13,809 bases of DNA. Origin: an uncultured Phycisphaerales bacterium (GTDB taxonomy: Bacteria > Planctomycetota > Phycisphaerae > Phycisphaerales > UBA1924). Made by a program: the position numbers and the translations under genes. The notes beneath the pieces were generated by a model that made no database searches, was not told the DNA's origin, and saw nothing but the letters and a program-made list of their open reading frames with translations. Every line of letters begins with the position of its first letter. Positions within the stretch are counted from its first letter, which is position 1. This document shows, piece by piece, positions 1 to 6,974 of this stretch. Location: assembly GCA_937879825.1 (NCBI GenBank), contig CALFMQ010000419.1, forward strand, positions 1 through 13,809. The letters run 5' to 3'.

Positions 1-1617
1 CCCGCGCTTCTGCCGGGGTGCGAGAGGGCGTGCGCGCGGATTCTGGAAGCGATGTCGCGGCGCGAGCGGGTCGTGATTTACGGCGATTACGATGTTGATG
101 GGATGACGGCATCGGCGATTCTGTATCGCGTGATCCGCGCGATCGATCCGGGCGCGGATGTGGCGACCTATGTGCCGCACCGATTGGATGAGGGGTACGG
201 CTTGCACGGCGAGGCGCTGCGTGCGCTCGCGGGCGAGGGGGCGCGGGTCGTGGTGTCGGTGGATTGCGGGATCACGGCGGTGGATGCGGCGCGGGAGGCG
301 CGGGCGGCGGGGCTCGATCTGATCATTACGGATCATCACAACCCCCCTGCCCCTCCCACCCCGCCCACCCCCCCCGCTCCCCCCACTCATGGAGAGGCGT
401 TGCCGGATGCGTTTTGCATTGTGCATCCGCGGGTAGGCGATGCGGGGTATCCGTTCGGGGACCTGTGCGGGGCGGGCGTGGCGTTCAAGGTGGCGTGGCG
501 GCTTGCGACGATGAGCGCTGGCACGGAGAAGGTGGATGAGTCGATGCGGTTGGTGCTGCTGGACTGTGTGGCGCTGGCGGGGCTCGGGACGATTGCGGAC
601 ATCGTGCCCTTGAGGGATGAGAACCGAGTGATCGCGAAGCATGGGCTTGCGCGGCTGCGATCGACGGCGATTGAGGGTCTGGGCGCGTTGATTCGCGCAT
701 CGGGGCTGGAGGGAGAGGAGATCGACTCGGAGCATGTGGGGTTTGTGCTCGGGCCGCGGCTCAACGCGTGCGGGCGGATGGGGCATGCGCGGGAGGCGGT
801 GGAGTTGCTCACGACGGCGACGGGCGAGCGTGCTGCGGAGATCGCGCGGGAACTGACGCGGCTCAACGAGGACCGGCGCGCGGAGGAGGCGCGGATCACG
901 GACGAGGCGATTGAACAGGCGCACCGGAACGGGATGGACGGGGAGGCGACGCGCGCGATTGTGCTGGCGAACGAGGGGTGGCATCCGGGTGTGATCGGGA
1001 TCGTGTGCTCGCGTCTGGTTGAGCGGTTTCACAAGCCGACGATTCTGCTCAATCGGGACGGCGAACAGTTGCAGGGTTCGGGCCGGAGCATCGACGGGTT
1101 CAACCTGCACGGGGCGCTGGTGGCGTGCGCGGGGCATCTGACGAAGTTCGGCGGGCACGACATGGCGGCGGGGCTGGCGATGGACGGCGCGGCGTTCGGC
1201 GGGTTTGTGCGGGACTTTCTGGCGCATGCCGAGGCGCATGTCGACGCGTCGATGTTGCGGCCGGGGCTGGAGGTTGACTGCGAGGCGGGGCTGGGTGAGC
1301 TGACGATGGACGCGGCGCACTGCTTTGACTCGCTGGGACCGTTCGGGCGGGAGAGCGGGCGGCCCCGGCTGTTGATGCGGCGGGTTGTTGTCGACGACGA
1401 GCCCAGGCCGATGGGGTCGAAGGGCACGCACGCGCAGATCACCGTGGTTGAGGGTGGGATGCGGATGCGCCTGGTGGGCTGGAACTGGGGCGAGCGCGTT
1501 TCGCGGATTCGGCGGGGCGATCAGATTGATGTTGTGGTGACGCCCAAGATCAACCGCTGGCGGGGTCGTGTCTCGGTCGAGGGCGAGCTGCGGGATTTAC
1601 GGGCGTCGCTTACTTAG
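1..1617 (+). CDS. recJ: RecJ single-stranded-DNA exonuclease (5' end outside window)
   Basis: DHH/DHHA1-family 5'-3' ssDNA exonuclease acting in recombination and mismatch/base-excision repair. The frame is open to base 1, and the residues before the ATG at position 52 (LLPGCERACARILEA) resemble the RecJ segment that precedes motif I. The ATG is therefore internal and the gene starts upstream, with probably some tens of residues missing. Counting from the first in-window codon: motif I YGDYDVDG (27-34), motif II DCGI (88-91), DHH (111-113), ADIVPL with a metal-ligand-type Asp at 200, GPRLNACGRMG (251-261), the DHHA1 part with GSGRS (359-363) and FGGH (383-386), then a C-terminal OB-like domain ending in RVSVEGELRDLR. 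All core motifs look intact. Oddity: about 15 extra Pro/Thr/Ala residues follow the DHH motif. The stop (1615-1617) overlaps the end of the convergent pilC by 8 bp. Family identification is very secure. Confidence 0.97.
   Translation, partial: PALLPGCERACARILEAMSRRERVVIYGDYDVDGMTASAILYRVIRAIDPGADVATYVPHRLDEGYGLHGEALRALAGEGARVVVSVDCGITAVDAAREARAAGLDLIITDHHNPPAPPTPPTPPAPPTHGEALPDAFCIVHPRVGDAGYPFGDLCGAGVAFKVAWRLATMSAGTEKVDESMRLVLLDCVALAGLGTIADIVPLRDENRVIAKHGLARLRSTAIEGLGALIRASGLEGEEIDSEHVGFVLGPRLNACGRMGHAREAVELLTTATGERAAEIARELTRLNEDRRAEEARITDEAIEQAHRNGMDGEATRAIVLANEGWHPGVIGIVCSRLVERFHKPTILLNRDGEQLQGSGRSIDGFNLHGALVACAGHLTKFGGHDMAAGLAMDGAAFGGFVRDFLAHAEAHVDASMLRPGLEVDCEAGLGELTMDAAHCFDSLGPFGRESGRPRLLMRRVVVDDEPRPMGSKGTHAQITVVEGGMRMRLVGWNWGERVSRIRRGDQIDVVVTPKINRWRGRVSVEGELRDLRASLT
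342..384 (-). other. Seven-run G-rich tract (potential G-quadruplex) inside recJ
   Basis: The plus strand has C-runs at 342-347, 350-353, 355-357, 359-362, 364-366, 368-375 and 379-384, separated by 1-3 bases. The minus (template) strand therefore has seven G-runs of at least 3 with very short loops, which exceeds the usual four-run G-quadruplex pattern. In frame it encodes the Pro/Thr/Ala insert after the RecJ DHH motif. Folding is inferred; the run pattern is directly visible. Confidence 0.7.
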
Positions 1618-2830
1618 ACATGGTGTTGGCGACGGTGAAGATCGGCAGGAGGAGCGCGATCGCGATGCCGCCGATCGTGAGCCCCATGAAGACGATCATG
1701 GCGGGCTCGATCATCTGCGTCGCGGTCTTGATGGCCTCGTCGAGGTCGTTCTCAGAAGCGTCGGCGATTCGGTCGAGGACTTCGGGGAGTCTGCCGGTTT
1801 TGTCTCCGGCGGTGATCATCTGCGCGACGGGCGCGGGGATGAGCCATGAGTCAGAGAGTGGCTCTGACATCGGTTGGCCGGAGGTGATGGCGGCCTCGGT
1901 GCGCTCCCAGAGTTCGAGCCAGTGGGCGTTGCCGGCGATCTGCTTGACGATCTTGATCGCCTCGAGGAGGGGCACGCCGGCGGAGAGGAGCGTGCCGAGC
2001 GTGCGCATGGTTCGGGTGATGTAGTACTGGGTGAACATGGGCCCGATGACCGGGAGTTTGAGTTTCATCTTGTCGAGCCAGCGCCGGCCGGCGGCGCTGA
2101 GGTAGACCGAGATGCCCGCTCCGGCGAGCGCGATGGCGACGGCGAGGATGACCCACCATTGGCTCTGCACGAAGTTGCTGATCGACATCACGATGCGGGT
2201 CGGGAGGGGGAGGGCCGCCTCGCGGGAGGCGTAGATCTTGGCGAAGCGCGGGAGGACCCAAGCGACGAGGAAAGATGTGACTGTCAGCGCGAGGAGGATC
2301 ATGACGGCGGGGTAGGTCAGGGCGCCTTTGATCTGGCGGACGGTCTTGCGCTCCTTCTGGAGGTACTGTGCGACCTGATTGAGCATGGAGCCCATCGAGC
2401 CGGACGCTTCGGATGCGCGCATCAGCGAGATCATGAGGGTGGGGAAGACGGCTTTGAACTCCGCGATCGCGGAGGAGAAGGGCACGCCCGCGGTGACACG
2501 GAACGACACGGCGCGCATGACGCGGCCGAGCGGGCCGGCGCCCGCGTTCTGGAGGAAGGCGTCGAGAGCGCCGGCGAGGGGGACCCCGGTTTCGAGCATG
2601 ACGCTGAGTTGGGTCGCGAAGGTGATGACCTCCTCGCGCTTGACGCGCTTGGCGGCCAGCTTTGTCTTGATGTCGTCCTCGTCGATGGGCGTGGCGCCAA
2701 CGCGGATCTGGGTGACGGTGAGGTTGTCGCGTTGGAGCAGGCGCAGCGCGTCGGCCTGATCGCGTGCTTCGATGGTCCCGGAGACCGCGGAGCCCTGCGT
2801 GTTGCGCGCCTTGTAGGTGTATTGAACCAA
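1610..2830 (-). CDS. pilC: PilC/GspF-type inner-membrane platform protein
   Basis: Polytopic inner-membrane protein that connects the assembly ATPase to the growing pilus or pseudopilus. At 406 aa it is a normal PilC/GspF length. A short N-terminal region (about 1-45) is followed by two T2SSF repeats (about 68-195 and 270-397), each opening with a related motif: QLSVMLETGVPLAGAL (74-89) and TLGTLLSAGVPLLEAI (277-292). Predicted membrane helices lie at about 172-195, 224-246 and 376-398. The start is TTG (2828-2830), supported by AAGGA at 2840-2844 with 9-nt spacing; this ribosome site overlaps the pilB stop, and pilB ends 13 nt upstream. It is the last gene of the operon, and its TAA (1610-1612) lies inside the recJ 3' end. 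No retraction ATPase follows. Whether the machine builds a T4P or a secretion pseudopilus cannot be settled from PilC alone. Confidence 0.95.
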   Translation of the reverse strand: MVQYTYKARNTQGSAVSGTIEARDQADALRLLQRDNLTVTQIRVGATPIDEDDIKTKLAAKRVKREEVITFATQLSVMLETGVPLAGALDAFLQNAGAGPLGRVMRAVSFRVTAGVPFSSAIAEFKAVFPTLMISLMRASEASGSMGSMLNQVAQYLQKERKTVRQIKGALTYPAVMILLALTVTSFLVAWVLPRFAKIYASREAALPLPTRIVMSISNFVQSQWWVILAVAIALAGAGISVYLSAAGRRWLDKMKLKLPVIGPMFTQYYITRTMRTLGTLLSAGVPLLEAIKIVKQIAGNAHWLELWERTEAAITSGQPMSEPLSDSWLIPAPVAQMITAGDKTGRLPEVLDRIADASENDLDEAIKTATQMIEPAMIVFMGLTIGGIAIALLLPIFTVANTMSK

Positions 2831-2843
2831 AGCTGACGATCCT

Positions 2844-4574
2844 TCACGATGACGCGACGCGGATGACTTCCTGAATGGTGGTGAGGCCGTTGGCGGCCTT
2901 GTCGATGCCGTCGTCTACGAGCGTCTTGTGGCCGAGTTCGGCCGCGATGGCTCGTAGGTCCTGGAGGGACTTGTTGGCGGCGATGTGCTCGAGCATCTCC
3001 TCGTTGGGTAGCAGGAGTTCGTAGATCCCTACTCGGCCGGCGTATCCGGTGCCGCGGCAACGCGAGCAGCCGATGCCGCGGAAGAGTTGGGGAGGTTCAT
3101 CGAAGTGCGACTCGATCATCTGGAGCGAGATCTTGTCCGGCGTGTCGTGCTCCTTGCAGTGCGGGCAGATCTTTCTGACAAGCCGTTGGGCGAGGACGCC
3201 TCGGAGCATGGCGCTGACGAGATAGGGCTCCATCCCCATGTTGACAAGCCGGGTGACGGCGCTGATGGAGTCGTTCGTGTGGAGGGTCGAGAAGATGAGG
3301 TGGCCCGTGAGGGCGGCCTGCGTGGCGATGGTGGCGGTTTCGAGGTCTCTGATCTCGCCGACCATCAGGACATCGGGGTCCTGACGGAGCAGGGCGCGGA
3401 GTGCGCCGGCGAAGGTGAAGCCGGCCTTTTCGTTGACCTGGAACTGATTGATGTTGGGGACCTGGGCCTCGACGGGATTCTCGACGGTGGAGATGTTGAC
3501 CTCGTCGGAGTTGATCTCGTTGATCGCGCTGTACAGGGTTGTCGATTTGCCGGAGCCGGTCGGGCCGGTGACAAGCACCATGCCGTTGGAGGAGCGGATG
3601 AGTTGGCGCCACTTCTCGCTCATGGCCTGGCTCATGCCCATCTTCTCGATGGGGATCATGGCGCTGCGATTGTCGATGATTCGGATCACGATCTTCTCGC
3701 CGAACTTGCCCGGCATGGACGAGACGCGGAGGTCGATCGGGCGTCCGTCGATGGCGACGTGGATGTCGCCGTCCTGCGGGACGCGGCGTTCGGAGATGTC
3801 CATCCCGGCCATGATCTTGATGCGCGAGGAGATCGCGGGGTGCATCTGGTACGGGGGCGAGACCTTGGTGAGGAGGCGTCCATCGACGCGGTAGCGGACG
3901 CGGCACCTGTGATCGTCGGGCTCGATGTGGATGTCGGAGGCGCGGTCGTGGATGGCCTGATAGATGAGGTAGTTGACGAGTTTGACGACGGGCGACTGCC
4001 CGCTCATCTCCTCGATATCGCCGAGATCGAGCGACTGTGACTCGGAAACCGTGAACTCGCGGATGTCGACATCCTCGTAGATCTCGTCGATCACGAAGAC
4101 ATTGGCGGAGGGGAGGTAGGCCTGGAGTGTGCCGCGGATATCGGCGGCGGTGGCGGCGACGATCTGCGCGCGCTTGCCGGAGATGCGCTCGACCTCATCG
4201 ACAAGGAAGAGGTTGGCGGGCTCGGAGACCGCGACTGTGAGGACTTCGTCGACACAGAACAGCGGGAGGACGCCTTGGCCATCGACGAACTCGCGGGGGA
4301 GTTTGTCGATCATGCGCGGATCGGCGAGGCGCGGCGTGATGCGCGCGAACGGCACGCCGTATGACTTGGCGAGGGCCTCCATGACCTGGGCTTCGGTGAC
4401 GAAACCCAGTTCGATGAGCATCTCACCGAGGAGTTTGTTGTGGCCGGATCCGGCCTGTTCTTCGAGGGCCTGATCGAGTTGCTGGCGCGTGATGACGCCC
4501 TGGGCGATGAGCGCATCGCCCAGTTGCGATTTGAACGCGGTGTGGTGCTGGGTCTGTCCGGGCCCGGCGTTCAT
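2844..4574 (-). CDS. pilB: PilB/GspE-type assembly ATPase with MshEN-like N-terminus
   Basis: Cytoplasmic hexameric secretion ATPase that powers pilus or pseudopilus extension; 576 aa, usual for PilB. The N-terminus (about 14-75) holds two MshEN-like repeats, LGDALIAQGVITRQQL (18-33) and LGEMLIELGFVTEAQV (49-64). In known MshEN domains this fold binds c-di-GMP, but here the Arg that normally precedes each LG is Gln17 and Leu48. The ATPase core has an Arg-bearing segment RYRVDGRL (227-234), Walker A GPTGSGKS (337-344), an Asp-box with ENPVE (365-369) where EDPVE is usual, Walker B VLMVGEIRD (402-410) and a His-box GHLIFSTLHTND (424-435). Four Cys (470, 473, 503, 506) form the Zn-binding C-M domain typical of PilB/GspE rather than PilT. 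The ATG start overlaps the STAS stop (ATGA) and has AGGAG at 4581-4585 with 6-nt spacing. Confidence 0.96.
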   Translation of the reverse strand: MNAGPGQTQHHTAFKSQLGDALIAQGVITRQQLDQALEEQAGSGHNKLLGEMLIELGFVTEAQVMEALAKSYGVPFARITPRLADPRMIDKLPREFVDGQGVLPLFCVDEVLTVAVSEPANLFLVDEVERISGKRAQIVAATAADIRGTLQAYLPSANVFVIDEIYEDVDIREFTVSESQSLDLGDIEEMSGQSPVVKLVNYLIYQAIHDRASDIHIEPDDHRCRVRYRVDGRLLTKVSPPYQMHPAISSRIKIMAGMDISERRVPQDGDIHVAIDGRPIDLRVSSMPGKFGEKIVIRIIDNRSAMIPIEKMGMSQAMSEKWRQLIRSSNGMVLVTGPTGSGKSTTLYSAINEINSDEVNISTVENPVEAQVPNINQFQVNEKAGFTFAGALRALLRQDPDVLMVGEIRDLETATIATQAALTGHLIFSTLHTNDSISAVTRLVNMGMEPYLVSAMLRGVLAQRLVRKICPHCKEHDTPDKISLQMIESHFDEPPQLFRGIGCSRCRGTGYAGRVGIYELLLPNEEMLEHIAANKSLQDLRAIAAELGHKTLVDDGIDKAANGLTTIQEVIRVASS

Positions 4575-4906
4575 CGGAGACTCCTGACGGCGAGTTCGAT
4601 GGTGTCCTGCGTCTCGAAGGCGAGATCGAGCCGGGTCAGTTCGAGGATTCGCTCGACGGTGGAGTCGAGCTTGATGAGCCGGAGTTGGCCGCCGTTGGGG
4701 CCCAGGCGTTCCTGCAGGCGGAGCATGGCTTCGAGGGCGGCGGAGTCGACGAAATCGACGTTCTCGAAGTCGAGGACGATGTGCCGGGCCCCGGAGTTGA
4801 TTCGTTCGTTGGTTGCGCGGGCGAAGATATCGACATCATCGGCGGTGAACTCGCCGGAGAGTGTCATCAGGGTGATGTGCTCGAAGTTCTGGTGGCTCAC
4901 TTTCAT
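4571..4906 (-). CDS. STAS-domain protein (anti-sigma-factor antagonist type)
   Basis: Small cytoplasmic single-domain STAS protein of 111 aa, the usual SpoIIAA/RsbV size. It has the STAS pattern of an N-terminal strand pair (ITLMTLSGEF), then LDFENVDFVDSAALEAML (45-62). Ser55 in VDSAAL sits where SpoIIAA-type proteins are phosphorylated (canonical DSSGL). In that family an anti-sigma or RsbW-type kinase phosphorylates the Ser and a PP2C phosphatase resets it; neither partner is in this window, so the partner is unknown. It overlaps its upstream neighbour (ATGA, 4903-4906) and pilB downstream (ATGA, 4571-4574), which suggests translational coupling to both. The ribosome site is weak, consistent with coupling. 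A role in partner switching or as a structural adaptor for the pilus signalling module is inference. Confidence 0.9.
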   Translation of the reverse strand: MKVSHQNFEHITLMTLSGEFTADDVDIFARATNERINSGARHIVLDFENVDFVDSAALEAMLRLQERLGPNGGQLRLIKLDSTVERILELTRLDLAFETQDTIELAVRSLR

Positions 4907-6549
4907 GCGGCACGCTCTTTCGGTATCAGCGTTCCGATTCGGGTCGCTTCGGACGAGCCGTGGCGCGAGACCATCCGGTCGTACTGGGCGAGATCGATGC
5001 GCAGGAACGCTTCGACCAGGCGCTCGTCGAACTGTGAACCGGCGCCGCGCCTGATCTCGGCGAGGACTTTGGTACGGTCCATGGCGGCGCGGTAGGTGCG
5101 TGAAGAGCTCATGGCATCGAATGCGTCGGCGATGCCGATCATGCGTGCGACCAGCGGGATGTTCTCGCCGCTCACGGAGAATGGATACCCGCGGCCGTCG
5201 AATCGTTCGTGGTGATAGAGGACGCCCGGGAGGACATCATCGAGGAGCGGGATGTCTTTGAGGATCTGGAAGCCGATCTGCGGGTGGAGTTTGATGAGGC
5301 CGAACTCCTCGTCGGTGAGGCGGCCCGGCTTTCGAAGCACGGCCTCGGGCACGCCGATCTTTCCGATGTCGTGCACGAGTCCGGCGATTCGGACGCGATC
5401 TGCTTCGTGCTCGTCGAGGCCGAACTCCGAGGCGATTTCTCCGGCGAGGTACGCGACGCGCTCGGAATGGCCGCAGGTATAGGGGTCTTTGGCGTCGATC
5501 GCGGCGGTGAGGGCTTCGAGTGTGCCGAGGAACATGGCCTGCTGCTGCTCGTAGAGCGATGCGTTGCTGAGCAGGACGCCCATGTGGCCGGCGGCGGCTT
5601 GCAGGAGTTTCAGTTCGCCGTTGTTGACCTGATTGTCTTCGGCGCGCTTGTTCCCGAGCGCGACGAGCCCGATGGGGGCTCCTTCGCGCATGACGGGGCA
5701 GAGAATGACCTGCGACTCTCCCGCGCTGAGTACCCCGCGGTCGGCGCCTTCGAGGATGACACGCTCCGATGCGATGCCGGTCAGCGCCATCCGGAGCGCG
5801 CCCTCGAACCGGGACTGCTCGCAGGGGAGCGTTCCGACGGTGATCGTCTTGTCGGCGACGGCGCCGGCGCTGGCGCGATCGTCAACGAATCGGGCGGCGA
5901 CCCATGCGAATGGGAGCGATGAGTGGAGTTCCCGGCACGCCATCTGGATGAACCGCTCGGGATGGATGAGTTCGGTCATCGACTCGCCGAGTTTGTAGAG
6001 GAGTGTGATCTCCTCGTAGGACTCGGACAGCTGGCTGCTGAAGGCGTCGATTGTTTCGTCCTGGACCACGATGCGCGAGAGATCGTCGTAGTTCCACGCG
6101 AGGAGTTCCGCGACGCGTTTGGCGCTTTGCTCGTCGTACGAGGCGATGCCGGCGAGGGACTGTCGGACGGAGTATGCATCGAGACGGGCGGAGCGGCAGA
6201 TCTCGATGAACTCTCTGGAGTTCAGGGCCGCATCGGACAGCAGCATCGCGATATCGACGGCGACGACGCGCCTCCTGGCGATCTCGGGCAGGGGCACGAG
6301 GAAGCATCCGGGGAGGAGTTCGGTGACCTCGTGGGTTCGGCTCTTGAGCCAGTTGGCACCGGATGCAGCGACCATCTTCCTCAGGGCCGGTGACCGGAAG
6401 AACTTCTCCGCGGGCCCGGCGAACGAGGGCTCGGCCTGCATGGCGCCGCCCTCGACGACTCTCCAGACGGGAATCGACAGGCATTCGCACCTGGCTCTCA
6501 GGCGCTCGTGCGCTGGCTGGGATCCGGGTTGTGGGAGCGAGGCGGTCAC
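4903..6549 (-). CDS. GAF + HD-GYP domain protein, probable c-di-GMP phosphodiesterase
   Basis: Soluble 548-aa protein with no obvious membrane segment. Residues 1 to about 180 form an N-terminal region I do not recognise. A GAF-like sensor domain follows (about 190-335, ending in a helix that leads to the output domain), then an HD-GYP domain (about 340-520). Catalytic-type residues are present: His361 (HSERVA), HDIGK (393-397), His422, HHERFDGRGYP (446-456) and Asp475 (IADAFDAM). Proteins of this family hydrolyse c-di-GMP, so activity here is likely but untested. The start is GTG (6547-6549), overlapping the response-regulator stop as GTGA; GGGAG lies about 10 nt upstream. An in-frame Met at residue 37 is a less attractive alternative. 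Sitting between a receiver gene and a STAS gene, and upstream of an MshEN-type ATPase, it is a good candidate output of the two-component pair. Confidence 0.93.
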   Translation of the reverse strand: MTASLPQPGSQPAHERLRARCECLSIPVWRVVEGGAMQAEPSFAGPAEKFFRSPALRKMVAASGANWLKSRTHEVTELLPGCFLVPLPEIARRRVVAVDIAMLLSDAALNSREFIEICRSARLDAYSVRQSLAGIASYDEQSAKRVAELLAWNYDDLSRIVVQDETIDAFSSQLSESYEEITLLYKLGESMTELIHPERFIQMACRELHSSLPFAWVAARFVDDRASAGAVADKTITVGTLPCEQSRFEGALRMALTGIASERVILEGADRGVLSAGESQVILCPVMREGAPIGLVALGNKRAEDNQVNNGELKLLQAAAGHMGVLLSNASLYEQQQAMFLGTLEALTAAIDAKDPYTCGHSERVAYLAGEIASEFGLDEHEADRVRIAGLVHDIGKIGVPEAVLRKPGRLTDEEFGLIKLHPQIGFQILKDIPLLDDVLPGVLYHHERFDGRGYPFSVSGENIPLVARMIGIADAFDAMSSSRTYRAAMDRTKVLAEIRRGAGSQFDERLVEAFLRIDLAQYDRMVSRHGSSEATRIGTLIPKERAA

Positions 6550-6974
6550 GCTGCTTTGGCTCCCGGCAGCTCTGCGTTCGATTGATCGCCATCGAGGGTC
6601 GCGATGACGGTCGCGAGGAGATCGCGCGGGCCGAAGGGCTTGCTCATGACTGTTTTGATGTTTGTCTTGGCGAGGTCGTCCTTCGACAGGCCGTAGCCGC
6701 GGGCCGTCAGCATGATGACGGGGATGACGCCGGTGCGCTGGTCGCGCTTGAGCTTGATGGACAGATCGAGCCCCGTCATGAAGGGCATTGTGAAGTCGGT
6801 GATCACGATATCGGGTTGGAACTCGATCGCGGTTTCGTAGGCCTCTTCGCCGTCGGCGGCGGTTTCGACCACGAAACCGGCGTTCTGCATCTTGAGCGCG
6901 ACGACGCGGACGATGTGGGGTTCATCATCGACGACGAGAATCTTCTTGCCTTGATGCGGATTTTGGGTGCTCAT
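6546..6974 (-). CDS. Single-domain response regulator (CheY-like receiver)
   Basis: A 142-aa protein consisting of one receiver domain plus a short tail, with no DNA-binding or enzymatic output. The acidic pocket is Asp16-Asp17, the phosphoacceptor is Asp60 (VITDFTMP), and the conserved Thr (IMLTARG) and Lys (MSKPF) are both present. In the receiver family such proteins signal by protein contact or act as phosphate relays. The ATG start overlaps the histidine-kinase stop (ATGA, 6971-6974), which strongly suggests the two form a cognate pair. Its own stop overlaps the GTG of the HD-GYP gene. Likely targets are the neighbouring HD-GYP protein or PilB, but this is inferred only from gene order. 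The nearest Shine-Dalgarno-like AGGA lies about 12 nt upstream, so translation probably relies on coupling. Confidence 0.94.
   Translation of the reverse strand: MSTQNPHQGKKILVVDDEPHIVRVVALKMQNAGFVVETAADGEEAYETAIEFQPDIVITDFTMPFMTGLDLSIKLKRDQRTGVIPVIMLTARGYGLSKDDLAKTNIKTVMSKPFGPRDLLATVIATLDGDQSNAELPGAKAA

Noticed and set aside
52..54. ATG at 52 as recJ start
   Set aside because: The frame is open to base 1, and the upstream codons read as conserved RecJ sequence; the residues before YGDYDVDG are too few for a complete RecJ.
1874..2836. Long plus-strand open frame (320 codons) opposite pilC
   Set aside because: Low-complexity Gly/Asp/Glu/Arg translation without domains. It is the antisense shadow of a clear PilC gene, as expected at high GC.
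3087..4040. Long plus-strand open frame (317 codons) opposite pilB
   Set aside because: Asp/Gly/Val-rich antisense shadow of the ATPase core; no independent features.
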